Assembly (NCBI RefSeq): GCF_004307995.1
Contig: NZ_SIRE01000033.1
Location: 45,381-109,380 of the forward strand
Reading direction: 5' to 3'
DNA from: Paenibacillus thalictri
GTDB lineage: Bacteria > Bacillota > Bacilli > Paenibacillales > NBRC-103111
Length of the DNA: 64,000 bases
The translations under genes and the position numbers were made by a program. The stretch's first letter is position 1; the number at the start of each line of letters is the position of its first letter. The notes below the pieces were generated by a model, which saw nothing but the letters and a program-made list of their open reading frames with translations, was not told the origin of the DNA and did no database searches. Positions 7,742-16,323 of the stretch are shown here, piece after piece.

Positions 7742-9055
7742 ATGAGCGCGGGTACGAAAACAATCATTCTTGACGATGATCCGACTGGCACACAAACAGT
7801 GAGTGGTGTAGCGGTTATTCTGCATCCGCACCGAAAGGCGTACCGTGAATTTCTTCAGAGTACGGCGAGTGTGATTTTCATATTGACGAATACAAGGGCA
7901 ATGACTGAGTACGAAGCGGTTAAGTTTCTCCAGACGATTAAACAAGAAGTAGAAGCGGAAGCCGAACTGCTAGACCAACAAGTATGCTTTCACCTTCGCG
8001 GGGATTCAACGCTTAGAGGACATGTATTCGCAGAGATGGATGTATTTGCCGAGGAAAATAGCGTTGGTTTGTTTGTACCGGCTTTCCCCGAGTGCGGGCG
8101 TGTGACCATGCATGGTGTTCATTACCTGGAAGAAGGGCAAGTGCGGCGTCCGGTCGCTGCAACGGAGTTTGCTCAGGATCCTGTGTTCGGGTATCGTAGT
8201 GAACGCCTGCAGGATTGGGTAAAAGAAGTATCTGCGCATTGGGAAGGAATTCCTTTATCTATTGAAGAAATAAGAAGTAAAGGACCCGCAAGTGTGGAAG
8301 CGGCGCTTTTATTGGCTCCTCCGCGAAGTGTCATTATCCCGGATGCTGAGAATGATGAGGATTTGCAGATTATTGCAGAAGGCTTGCGCCGTGCAGAACA
8401 GCGCAATCATTCGATCGTTGTTCGTTCCGCCTCTACTTTTGTCAAAGTTCGATGTGGTCTGAAGTCTCTATCATTGGCAACGCCGATGGGGCGCAAACCC
8501 CAGAAGCTTCTTGTCGTATGCGGTTCGCATACGGCAGCGGCGACGAAGCAGTTGAATGTATTCATCATTGAGTACAAAATCAAACCTGTAGTTATTGAAA
8601 CGAAGCCATTGTTCGAACTGGGAGTACAGAGCATGGTGCCAGCCATTATTGAAAACGTGATATCACAATTAAATCAGCATCACATCGTTCTTCTTATGTC
8701 CGAGAGAATACGTGATGACGCTCACAAAGAGCTCGAAGATGGAGCCAAGGTAATGAATGCAATTATTGCAGTAGTAAACGGAGTTGCAGCTCAATGTGAT
8801 GCCGTTATTGCCAAAGGCGGTATTACATCGGCTCAGGTAGCTTCGGACGGGCTGCATGCCTCATATGCTCAAGTCTTGGGCCAGTTGGAGCCAGGAGTGT
8901 CTGTTTGGGAACTGCATGTCGCTAGTCCAGGTGAAGATGAACAAAGGACTGTGCCTTATGTTGTGGTTCCAGGTAATGTAGGACAGGAGTCGACACTAAT
9001 CCATGCGGCTCAATATTTCGGATTTACAGAGACCATAAAGGAGGAAATAACATGA
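7742..9055 (+). CDS. DUF1537 four-carbon acid sugar kinase family protein
   Basis: 437 residues, normal for the family. The N-terminal domain has the hallmark ILDDDPTGTQTVSGVAV (residues about 9-25) and an FHLRGDSTLRGH motif. The C-terminal nucleotide-binding domain contains LLVVCGSHT and AKGGITSAQVASDGL. Characterised relatives phosphorylate D-threonate, D-erythronate, 2-oxo-tetronates or 3-oxo-isoapionate. It should therefore phosphorylate a short-chain sugar acid made by the neighbouring oxidoreductases. AGGAAAGG precedes the ATG, and the stop overlaps the next start (ATGA), indicating tight coupling. Confidence 0.9.
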   Translation: MSAGTKTIILDDDPTGTQTVSGVAVILHPHRKAYREFLQSTASVIFILTNTRAMTEYEAVKFLQTIKQEVEAEAELLDQQVCFHLRGDSTLRGHVFAEMDVFAEENSVGLFVPAFPECGRVTMHGVHYLEEGQVRRPVAATEFAQDPVFGYRSERLQDWVKEVSAHWEGIPLSIEEIRSKGPASVEAALLLAPPRSVIIPDAENDEDLQIIAEGLRRAEQRNHSIVVRSASTFVKVRCGLKSLSLATPMGRKPQKLLVVCGSHTAAATKQLNVFIIEYKIKPVVIETKPLFELGVQSMVPAIIENVISQLNQHHIVLLMSERIRDDAHKELEDGAKVMNAIIAVVNGVAAQCDAVIAKGGITSAQVASDGLHASYAQVLGQLEPGVSVWELHVASPGEDEQRTVPYVVVPGNVGQESTLIHAAQYFGFTETIKEEIT

Positions 9056-9975
9056 TTGCGATTATTGGAGCTGGGGCCATGGGAGGCATGCTTGCGGCAA
9101 AGCTGTCCGCCGCAGGTAAAAAGGTTGTATTAGTCGATGTATCGGCCAGTTTGGTTGAACAAATTCAAGGTCAAGGACTTGTTGTTGATACGAAAAATAT
9201 CGGAACGGAAACGTATCGCATTGAGGCGGCGACAGAACCCGGAGGTCTGGGTCAAGCCGAGGCGGTATTTTTCTTTGTCAAGGCGCAGCATACAGCTTCC
9301 GCAGCTGAACTTGCGAAACCTTTGGTCGGACCCGATACGACTGTTGTCAGCTTGCAAAATGGTTGGGGTAATGCGGATGTATTAGCCGAAGTGTTTCCTT
9401 CGGAGCAAATTGTAGTTGGCGTTACCTACCATAGCGCAACGGTAGTCGGGTTGGGGCACGTTGCTCATACCGGTTTTGGAGCTACTTATGTTGGGCCTTA
9501 TATTGACGGAGCGAGTCTGCAAAAAGCGGAAGAAATCGGAGGCTGGCTGGGCGCATCCGATATGGATGTCACCGTAACCCCGCAGGTCAAGACGGAAATT
9601 TGGAAGAAGCTGATCCTCAATGCGGTAACGCTGCCGACCTCGGCACTGACAGGTCTATGTGCAGGCGCTCAGGGAGAAGAAGGAGATCTTCTCGAGCTGC
9701 TCGATGCGATTACGGCGGAGTCTGTTGCCGTTGCCCGGGCTCAAGGTTACGATATTACCTTGGAAGAAAGAGTGGACCGGATTCATACGATACTGAACAA
9801 TGCAGGCAAAGGCAAATCTTCGATGCTGCAGGATGCGGAAGCACGTAGAAAAACAGAGATCGAAGTCATTAACGGCGCTGTCGTCAAAGCAGCGAAAAAG
9901 GCCGGTGTTCCCGTCCCATTAAATACGGCTATGGTTGCTCTGATTCACGGCATGGAGAGAGGATGGAGACAATGA
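9052..9975 (+). CDS. Ketopantoate-reductase-like (ApbA/PanE family) dehydrogenase
   Basis: 307 residues. N-terminal Rossmann domain with IGAGAMGGMLAAKLSAAG, a VSLQNGWGN segment, then the helical 6PGDH-like C-terminal domain with the conserved KLILNAVTLPTSALTG and KSSMLQDAEARRKTEIEVING. Ketopantoate reductase makes pantoate, but paralogues in catabolic operons reduce or oxidise other 2-oxo or sugar acids, and this gene sits between a DUF1537 kinase and a hydrolase, not with panB/panC. A substrate in the pathway is more likely. AAAGGAGG is a strong ribosome site; the end overlaps the next gene by ATGA. Confidence 0.88.
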   Translation: MIAIIGAGAMGGMLAAKLSAAGKKVVLVDVSASLVEQIQGQGLVVDTKNIGTETYRIEAATEPGGLGQAEAVFFFVKAQHTASAAELAKPLVGPDTTVVSLQNGWGNADVLAEVFPSEQIVVGVTYHSATVVGLGHVAHTGFGATYVGPYIDGASLQKAEEIGGWLGASDMDVTVTPQVKTEIWKKLILNAVTLPTSALTGLCAGAQGEEGDLLELLDAITAESVAVARAQGYDITLEERVDRIHTILNNAGKGKSSMLQDAEARRKTEIEVINGAVVKAAKKAGVPVPLNTAMVALIHGMERGWRQ

Positions 9976-10757
9976 CCACACACATTCGCTTTTTAGGTAT
10001 GGCAGGTTATGAAATTGTAAGTCCTACGCACCGTATTTTAATTGACCCTTTCTTAACCGGGAATCCCTCAGCGCCTATGTCCCATGAGGATGTGGAGAAA
10101 CCCGATGTCATTCTCGTTACGCACGCTGCGTACGATCATTTGGGAGATGCTCCCGCTATTGCCAAGCGGACTGGCGCTCCCGTGGTCTGCGGGGGAGATG
10201 TGAAGGCGGTATTGTTGGAGCACGGAATACCGCATACGCAGATTCAACCGACCGTTTGGGGGATTGTCGTCGAGGTGGGGGGCGTTATTGTCCGTCCCGT
10301 AGAAAGCCATCACTGGTCCCAGACGCAACTGCAGAATGGACAATATGTATCGGGCGTTCCAATGGGATTTATTATCGAACCTGAGCCGGGAATGAGGATT
10401 TATCATTGCGGGGATACGGCGATTTTTGGCGACATGAAATTAATTCGCCAGCTGTATCAACCGACCATCGGACTCATGGGTTGTGCCAACGGTCAGGAGC
10501 TGCTAAGAAGAGCCCAGTTCCCCGGCAAGCTTTTGACGGGCGAAATGTCTCCGCGTGAAGCGGGTTTGGCTTCGGAGTTTCTTGGCTTAAAGCTGGCTAT
10601 CGCATCACATTATTTGAACCTGCAGGACGAGACGGAACTACGGGAAGTAACTGAATTCATTGCGGCCGTTCACGAATTCGATACCAGCGGCACGAGAAAA
10701 GCAATATCTATGGAACCAGGTGAGGTTTTGGAGCTCCATAGCGACCAATTTGTGTGA
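9972..10757 (+). CDS. MBL-fold metallohydrolase, UlaG/UPF0173-like, altered HxHxDH motif
   Basis: About 261 residues. The metallo-beta-lactamase fold is shown by LIDPFLTG, VTHAAYDHLGD (residues about 51-61), VESHHWS, YHCGDTAIFGD and a late ASHYLN. The canonical HxHxDH reads H-A-A-Y-D-H, so the second His is Ala. Nearest well-known relatives are UlaG (L-ascorbate-6-phosphate lactonase) and UPF0173 hydrolases; a lactone- or ester-opening role fits the operon. I prefer the ATG at 9972, which overlaps the previous stop and has GAGAGGA eight bases upstream, over 9963. Whether the missing ligand changes metal content or activity is unknown. Confidence 0.82.
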   Translation: MTTHIRFLGMAGYEIVSPTHRILIDPFLTGNPSAPMSHEDVEKPDVILVTHAAYDHLGDAPAIAKRTGAPVVCGGDVKAVLLEHGIPHTQIQPTVWGIVVEVGGVIVRPVESHHWSQTQLQNGQYVSGVPMGFIIEPEPGMRIYHCGDTAIFGDMKLIRQLYQPTIGLMGCANGQELLRRAQFPGKLLTGEMSPREAGLASEFLGLKLAIASHYLNLQDETELREVTEFIAAVHEFDTSGTRKAISMEPGEVLELHSDQFV

Positions 10758-10767
10758 GGAGAAGGCT

Positions 10768-11601
10768 ATGAGATTAGTTAGCTTTGCAGCGGAAGGACAA
10801 ACCCGAGTAGGCTTAAAAACGGATGCAGGCGTCTTTGACACAGGGTATCTAAATATGATCGACTTGATTCAAGCAGGTGAAGCAGGTTTGCAGGCTGTGC
10901 GAAAGGCGGAGCCGCTTAACAAGGTCGTCACCAATTATGAGCTGTTGGCGCCATTAACGGCACCGGGAAAAATATTGTGCAGCGGCATTAATTATTCCAG
11001 CCATAAGCAGGAAAATCCGAATGCGGTGTTTCCCAAAAAGCCCTCCTTTTTCTCGAAGCTGCCCAGCTCCATTATTGGTCCGAATCAGGCCATTGTTCTT
11101 CCTGAGCCGGAAAGCCAAGTAGACTACGAAGTTGAGCTGGCGCTTGTGATTGGCAGAACAGCAAAACATGTCGCTAGAGAACACGCTCTCGATTATGTGT
11201 TTGGTTATACCATTTGCAACGATGTCAGCGGCCGTGACTTGCAGTTCCAATTGCAGCATGAAACGATTGGCAAAGGGATTGATTCATTTTGCCCGCTTGG
11301 ACCGGAGATTGTATTGACCGATGAGATTCCGAACCCCGCAGAACTACACGTCAGCAGCTATGTGAATGGGGAGTTGCGTCAATCGTCATCAACGTCGGAT
11401 ATGCTATTTGATATCCCTGAGCTGATTCGTTTTGTCACACAATATTTGACCTTATATCCCGGTGATGTCATTACAACAGGCACCCCTGCCGGATGTGGGA
11501 CTTTCCGGGTTCCTCCTGTCTTCTTGAAGGCTGGGGATGTAGTGGAAGTATGCGTTGACCGCATCGGAAGGCTGGTGAACCCTGTCGTATCGGGGTGGTG
11601 A
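10768..11601 (+). CDS. Fumarylacetoacetate hydrolase (FAH) family protein
   Basis: 277 residues. A short N-terminal domain, then the FAA_hydrolase domain from about residue 68: ILCSGINYSSH, the metal/substrate segment DYEVELALVIG (acidic ligands), GYTICNDVSGRDLQ, and TGTPAGCG near the end. Family members cleave or isomerise acylpyruvate-type 2,4-dioxo acids, including 2,4-diketo-3-deoxy sugar acids, with Mg2+ or Mn2+. In this operon it could perform the carbon-carbon bond cleavage step. Start at 10768 is set by GAGGAGAAGG six bases upstream; in-frame sequence before it overlaps the MBL gene. A terminator hairpin follows. Confidence 0.9.
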   Translation: MRLVSFAAEGQTRVGLKTDAGVFDTGYLNMIDLIQAGEAGLQAVRKAEPLNKVVTNYELLAPLTAPGKILCSGINYSSHKQENPNAVFPKKPSFFSKLPSSIIGPNQAIVLPEPESQVDYEVELALVIGRTAKHVAREHALDYVFGYTICNDVSGRDLQFQLQHETIGKGIDSFCPLGPEIVLTDEIPNPAELHVSSYVNGELRQSSSTSDMLFDIPELIRFVTQYLTLYPGDVITTGTPAGCGTFRVPPVFLKAGDVVEVCVDRIGRLVNPVVSGW

Positions 11602-11614
11602 CAACGTGCAAATA

Positions 11615-11653
11615 GACTCGCCGTTCCATAGGAACGGTGAGTCCTGCCTTTTC
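11615..11653 (+). terminator. Intrinsic terminator within the catabolic gene set
   Basis: A 13-bp stem (GACTCGCCGTTCC with GGAACGGTGAGTC, one G-T pair) and a 3-nt loop, followed by CTGCCTTTTCTTC. It should end or attenuate the operon after the FAH gene, lowering transcription of the two dehydrogenase genes that follow unless they have their own promoter. Confidence 0.75.
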
Positions 11654-11689
11654 TTCAGCACTTAAATAACGAAAGTGAGGCATAATATC

Positions 11690-12727
11690 ATGTGGAAGGT
11701 AGGCGTAATTGGTACGGGGTATTGGTCCGAGAAGCATTTGAAAGCTTGGCAGCGTATACCGAATGCAAGTATTCAAGCGCTGTGTAACCGCAGCAAAGAT
11801 AAGCTAGTGCAAAAAGCGGAGCAATTTGACGTCAGCACGCAAAATCTGTTTACATCGCTTGATGAGATGCTGGCAAAAGCAGATATCGATATTGTGGATA
11901 TCATCACCGGACCGGAGACACATTTGGAATTTGTCACAAAGGCGGCTCAAGCGGGCAAGCACATTTTATGTCAAAAGCCGTTTGCTGTTTCTCTTGAAGA
12001 AGCGGAACAAATGGTTGCTGTGGCTGAGGCCAATGGCGTTAAGCTGATGGTTACGGAAAACTGGCGTTGGCTCCAGCCATTTCAAGCAATTAAAAAAGTG
12101 CTTGATTCAGATTGCCTTGGGGCCGTCCAGACGGCCAGATATCATCACTCGGATTTCTTCACGACACGTATGTCACCTGATCGGACGCTTCCGCAGCCAT
12201 TTTTGACCCGAATGCCGCAATTAATTTTCTACGAGATGGGTGTGCATTGGTTCGATACGTGGAGATTTCTGTTTGGAGAGCCGAAGCGTCTTTATGCAGA
12301 ACTAAAAACAAGCAGTCCTTATATCGTAGGGGAAGACACAGGGATTGTTACCCTGGGGTACGACGATTTTTTTGGATTTTTGGATATGAGTTGGGCCACG
12401 CGCAGGGAGCTTACGGGGCCATTGGAGCAAGACACTGTGCTGGCTCACCATAAAGAGTCGTTTGTGATCGATGGAACGTTAGCCACGTTAAAATGGACCG
12501 CCGACGGGCAAATTATCGTGATTGATAATCAAGGCCAGCACAAAATGATTGCCGAGACGACAGAACTGGACCATGAGGAAAGTCATTATCGTCTGCAAAG
12601 CCATTTTATCGAGTGTCTTCATACAGGCAAGCCATTCCAGACAAGCGGGGCAGATAACTTGAAGACGCTGCGCCTGGCATTTGCAACTTATCAAAGTTCG
12701 AAAGAGCAAAGAGCGATACAATTTTAA
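11690..12727 (+). CDS. Gfo/Idh/MocA family oxidoreductase
   Basis: 345 residues. N-terminal Rossmann domain with VGVIGTGYWSEKH, DIVDIITGPETH and the catalytic EKP-like motif as CQKPFAVSLEEAE (Lys of QKP), then the alpha/beta substrate domain (EMGVHWFDTWRF, where His is a typical active-site position). Such enzymes oxidise sugars, inositols or sugar acids with NAD(P); D-apiose dehydrogenase belongs to this superfamily, but this sequence does not fix the substrate. Start at 11690 has GTGAGG nine bases upstream. It lies after a terminator hairpin, with no obvious GntR palindrome in front. Confidence 0.88.
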   Translation: MWKVGVIGTGYWSEKHLKAWQRIPNASIQALCNRSKDKLVQKAEQFDVSTQNLFTSLDEMLAKADIDIVDIITGPETHLEFVTKAAQAGKHILCQKPFAVSLEEAEQMVAVAEANGVKLMVTENWRWLQPFQAIKKVLDSDCLGAVQTARYHHSDFFTTRMSPDRTLPQPFLTRMPQLIFYEMGVHWFDTWRFLFGEPKRLYAELKTSSPYIVGEDTGIVTLGYDDFFGFLDMSWATRRELTGPLEQDTVLAHHKESFVIDGTLATLKWTADGQIIVIDNQGQHKMIAETTELDHEESHYRLQSHFIECLHTGKPFQTSGADNLKTLRLAFATYQSSKEQRAIQF

Positions 12728-12765
12728 TACATACCGGTACTAAGATGGAAAGCGGGGAGTGTTTA

Positions 12766-13797
12766 ATGAAGGCAGCTGTGATGACGGCACCATACAAAAT
12801 CGGTATTCAGGAAGTGGAAAAGCCTGTTCCTAAGGGAAACGAGGTTTTGGTTCGAATGAAAGCCGCCGGCATATGCGGAGGCGATATTCATTTCTACGAC
12901 GGAAGTCATCCTTATGCGCAGTATCCGCAAATTTTCGGTCATGAGTTATGCGGCATTATTGAAGCTGTCGGTGCTGAGGTGACACGATGGGCTGTTGGGG
13001 ACCGGGTTGTTATTGAGCCGGCGATACCATGTGGAACCTGTTATTCATGCCGCATTGGCAAATATAATTGTTGTCCCCGCATCGATATGATCGGCGGCTG
13101 GCGTCCGGGCGGCTTCGCGGAATATGTGACAGCGCCTGAAGCCTACGTGCACGGGATCCCGAATGATATGCCCTTTGAAATTGGCGCATTATGCGAGCCG
13201 TTCAGTATCGGCGCTCAAGTTGTAAGCCGCGCGGAAGTTCAGGATGGCGCAACCGTTGCTATTCTCGGGATGGGACCGATCGGATTAACCATCTTACTCT
13301 TATTGAAGAAAATGTACAATGTCAAAGTATTTGTCGTAGATGTCATTGCCGATCGACTGGAGCAAGCACGTCTGTTTGGAGCCGATGTGCTGATCAATCC
13401 TAAGGAAACGGATACCATCAAGTCAATTGAAGAGCTCACGGATGGCGAGGGAGCTAACATTGTCATCGAAAGCGCAGGCTTAAGATTAACGATGGAGCAA
13501 ACCATCGAATTGGTTAGTCCAGGCGGCCGCATTGTCATTGTTGGACTTACGGGGGACCAAGTGACATTTCCAGGTGTCCTTTTTACGAAAAAAGAGGTGG
13601 AAATTTACGGCAGCCGCAACAATGTAAACAAGTTCCCGGACGTCATTCGTTTTCTGCATGAACATCAAGATATCGCAAGGCAATATATAACCCGCACTAT
13701 GCCTTTCTCTGATATTGCCGAGGCGCTGCATCTTGCTAAAAGCAACCCGCATGAAATCAACAAAATTGTTTTGAATTATGATGAAGAGAAACGCTGA
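12766..13797 (+). CDS. Zinc-dependent medium-chain dehydrogenase (polyol/threonine DH-like)
   Basis: 343 residues. GroES-like catalytic domain with zinc-site GICGGDIHFYDG and GHELCG, structural zinc cysteines in CGTCYSCRIGKYNCCP, and Rossmann domain MGPIGLTILLLLKK followed by an acidic D (VVDVI), which favours NAD. It resembles sorbitol/xylitol or L-threonine 3-dehydrogenases. Probable role: oxidation of a sugar, polyol or hydroxy acid entering the pathway. GGGGAGT five bases before the ATG at 12766 sets the start. Last gene of the GntR-linked set and followed by a bidirectional terminator. Confidence 0.9.
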   Translation: MKAAVMTAPYKIGIQEVEKPVPKGNEVLVRMKAAGICGGDIHFYDGSHPYAQYPQIFGHELCGIIEAVGAEVTRWAVGDRVVIEPAIPCGTCYSCRIGKYNCCPRIDMIGGWRPGGFAEYVTAPEAYVHGIPNDMPFEIGALCEPFSIGAQVVSRAEVQDGATVAILGMGPIGLTILLLLKKMYNVKVFVVDVIADRLEQARLFGADVLINPKETDTIKSIEELTDGEGANIVIESAGLRLTMEQTIELVSPGGRIVIVGLTGDQVTFPGVLFTKKEVEIYGSRNNVNKFPDVIRFLHEHQDIARQYITRTMPFSDIAEALHLAKSNPHEINKIVLNYDEEKR

Positions 13798-13805
13798 GTA
13801 AACCA

Positions 13806-13850
13806 AAAAGAGCTGCCGGTTCGATCGATACATGATCTGGCAGCTCTTTT
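13806..13850. terminator. Bidirectional terminator between convergent genes
   Basis: AAAAGAGCTGCC pairs with GGCAGCTCTTTT across a 21-nt loop; A and T runs on both sides allow termination in both directions between the dehydrogenase gene and the convergent AraC gene. Confidence 0.8.
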
Positions 13851-13872
13851 ATATATGGTAAACAAACTATTT

Positions 13873-16077
13873 TTACCGCAAGTCGGCCCTTTTTTGCTCA
13901 CGGTATTGGGCTGGAGAAATGCCGTAACGCTTTTTGAATAAGGTATAAAAATAATTCGTGTTGAGCATGCCGATGCTTTCGCTGATTACAGCCATCGACT
14001 CATCGGTTTCTATGAGCAGAGCACACGCTTTGTCCAGACGCAAATTTTTAAGCATGTCGTGAAACGATACGGCATAGTAGGTTTTGAACTGCTTACGCAA
14101 ATAGCCAGGCGAAATATGGATTGCTTCAGCTGCAAGCTCAAGCGATAAGTTAGGATCATGATAATGTTCCTCCAGGTAATCCTTTACCTTCTCGAGGTTG
14201 TCCGACATACGCAGGTTTTGCTTCTGTTCCAGTAAATCGCAAATTCTATCGCAATAATCAAGCAGCTCTTTCTCAATGGCATCCAGAGTTTCCAGCTTGG
14301 ACAAATAAGCAAGCCTTTCATAATAATACGACGAGTCCGAACTTACATGAATCACGGTGCCTTCAAATTCCTTCAATATCGATAAGAGCAGCTGATGGGA
14401 GTAGGTTAGCGCATGGAAATATTCCGTTGACTCGATCGATTTCATAAACTTTCGAATTTGCCCGTGTACGGAAGAGCGATCTTCCAGTTTGATGAATTCA
14501 ATTAAATTCTTCTCAATGATCGCCGGATATTTAAAAGAATGCTGCGTAGCACGTTGGGTAATCATCTTACCATCAATAATGCTGTTATGCCCATAAAAAA
14601 AGCGGTATTCACTTCTCTTCAGAGCCGAATGATAAGATGAAGCAATGTGATCCGCCTTCTGCACCGAATCACCGATGGCTACGGTAATTGTAATTTTGAA
14701 ATATTGCTGAATGACTTCCTGGATTTCCTTCAGCGTCAGGATCACTGTGTCCGGCATGGCTGCGGAAGCGGTTCCCGCCAGGATACCCACCTCGTCATTT
14801 TCAATGACTACAGGGTTAGGAGCCGCATAATGACGCTCTAACAATTCGGCGGCAATGTTGCAGATCGCAAAGCGGATCAGAGCTTGATCTTTCGGCGGAT
14901 GCACCTGTTCGAACCGCTGAACATCATCGATATGAAGCAAAAAAATGAGATAATACGGGCTGTCCAGTTGTAAAGAGTTATCGCTTAGCATGTTGTCCGA
15001 CAGCTGCATGTCGTTCCATGGCTCCTTCATGAGCTGCCTCAGCACGTTATGCTTTAAGAAAGGCTGGGTGCTTTGCATCTGGTGTCTTAATTTCCACATC
15101 AGACTGCGGATCGGAGTGTAGATGTTGGACGTAATCCAGAACGAAAGCGCAAAGCCAAGCATAATCATCGTTGCCGCAATGACAAGGGTTACATTTTTAA
15201 GCGTATTGGTTTGAGGAATAACTTCAATGTAAGGACGGATGCTGACAAAATACCATCCCAGCTGGGCCGATTTGACATAAGCAACCAGCTGTTTCTCACG
15301 ATGAACCGTTTGCGTAAAATACCCGCTATTGTCTGAGGATTGCAAAATATGCTGCACATAAGGTTCGTTCGCCAGGCTTTGGTTGAACAAATCAGGATTC
15401 GAATGAGAAATGACACTCCCTTGCGAATTCATTACGAATATTTGACCTTTAGGCGAGTTCATATATTGCTGCAGCACATTGCGGAAATATTGCTCATCCA
15501 AATTAATAATCAGCGCGCTTGTCGTAGATTTGGCAAACGTTGCATTCGGATAAAACACAAAGGTAAGAACCCGGTACAATTCATTGCCGTTTTTTACTTC
15601 CCGGGAGAACATTTGGAATTTCCTATCGACCTGTCCGTTTTTTAAAGCTTGAAGTATGTCTTTATCACTATCGTAAGGAAGGCCTAATGTATTGATGTAG
15701 TGGTCGATCTTACCATTATAAACACCAATATATTTCAGAAACGGATAAACGGAATTTATATTTTTTAACGTCAAATAGGCTTTGTAATCTCGAATCGGAT
15801 CGTCTTGCTCCGTGGATAACAGCATATTGTTAACGTTGTTATCATTCAAAAGCTGATTGCTTACATAATACACCTGGTTGTTCGTATTGTCCGCTGTCGT
15901 ACTGGTCTGCGTCAGCATGGACTGCATCATTTCGCTGATCTCTTTGGTGGTGCTGGACGAGAAATAGAAATAAAGTACGCTGCCGATCAGGAACACCATG
16001 ATGGAAACGAGCAGCAAATACGAAATTAGCAATCTGCGGTATACGGGATAGTTTTTAATATCTTTTACGATGCTCAT
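13873..16077 (-). CDS. Membrane-bound Cache-AraC transcriptional regulator
   Basis: 734 residues. N-terminal membrane helix at about 17-40, an extracellular dCache-like sensor region to about 290, a second membrane helix at about 295-318, a cytoplasmic linker region and a C-terminal AraC HTH at about 635-730 (LSLELAAEAIHISPGYLRKQFKTY, then MLNTNYFYTLFKKRYGISPAQYR). No kinase or receiver domain is present, so it is a one-component sensor that crosses the membrane. It is transcribed away from the ABC importer genes starting at 16324 and most likely activates them in response to an external saccharide. The intergenic region (16078-16323) is the expected target. Confidence 0.92.
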   Translation of the reverse strand: MSIVKDIKNYPVYRRLLISYLLLVSIMVFLIGSVLYFYFSSSTTKEISEMMQSMLTQTSTTADNTNNQVYYVSNQLLNDNNVNNMLLSTEQDDPIRDYKAYLTLKNINSVYPFLKYIGVYNGKIDHYINTLGLPYDSDKDILQALKNGQVDRKFQMFSREVKNGNELYRVLTFVFYPNATFAKSTTSALIINLDEQYFRNVLQQYMNSPKGQIFVMNSQGSVISHSNPDLFNQSLANEPYVQHILQSSDNSGYFTQTVHREKQLVAYVKSAQLGWYFVSIRPYIEVIPQTNTLKNVTLVIAATMIMLGFALSFWITSNIYTPIRSLMWKLRHQMQSTQPFLKHNVLRQLMKEPWNDMQLSDNMLSDNSLQLDSPYYLIFLLHIDDVQRFEQVHPPKDQALIRFAICNIAAELLERHYAAPNPVVIENDEVGILAGTASAAMPDTVILTLKEIQEVIQQYFKITITVAIGDSVQKADHIASSYHSALKRSEYRFFYGHNSIIDGKMITQRATQHSFKYPAIIEKNLIEFIKLEDRSSVHGQIRKFMKSIESTEYFHALTYSHQLLLSILKEFEGTVIHVSSDSSYYYERLAYLSKLETLDAIEKELLDYCDRICDLLEQKQNLRMSDNLEKVKDYLEEHYHDPNLSLELAAEAIHISPGYLRKQFKTYYAVSFHDMLKNLRLDKACALLIETDESMAVISESIGMLNTNYFYTLFKKRYGISPAQYREQKRADLR

Positions 16078-16323
16078 GACAGCGGGTATCCCCTTTCTTC
16101 TATTACATTAAAGCAAAAAACAGTGCCACTCTACAATAGAAAAGCACAAAAATAAAGCTTTTGACACATTTTAAACAAAACGAAGCCCTTACTTTAATGG
16201 ATGGGAGAGGATCAACATATTCGATTTTCTCTCAATAGCTGAGAGATATCCCGTTTTTAAACTTTTCAAAAAAAGCCTTCCGTGGTCCAATAAGCTTATC
16301 GACACGAAAGGGGCTGCACAAAT
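16078..16323. promoter_or_regulatory. Divergent control region of Cache-AraC and LplB genes
   Basis: 246 bases between divergent genes. A TTGACA box lies at 16162-16167 but no matching -10 at normal distance, as expected for an activator-dependent promoter. A small perfect hairpin (TCTCTCA/TGAGAGA, 5-nt loop) lies at 16228-16246 with a TTTTT tract about 10 nt further on; it could be a leader structure. I found no clear direct repeats here. Confidence 0.4.

Noticed and set aside
9052..9975. Pantothenate biosynthesis gene panE
   Set aside because: No panB, panC or panD nearby; it is tightly overlapped by catabolic genes under the GntR operator.
16162..16190. Complete sigma-A promoter before the LplB gene
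   Set aside because: TTGACA is present but no -10-like hexamer occurs at 16-18 bp; left only as a candidate -35.
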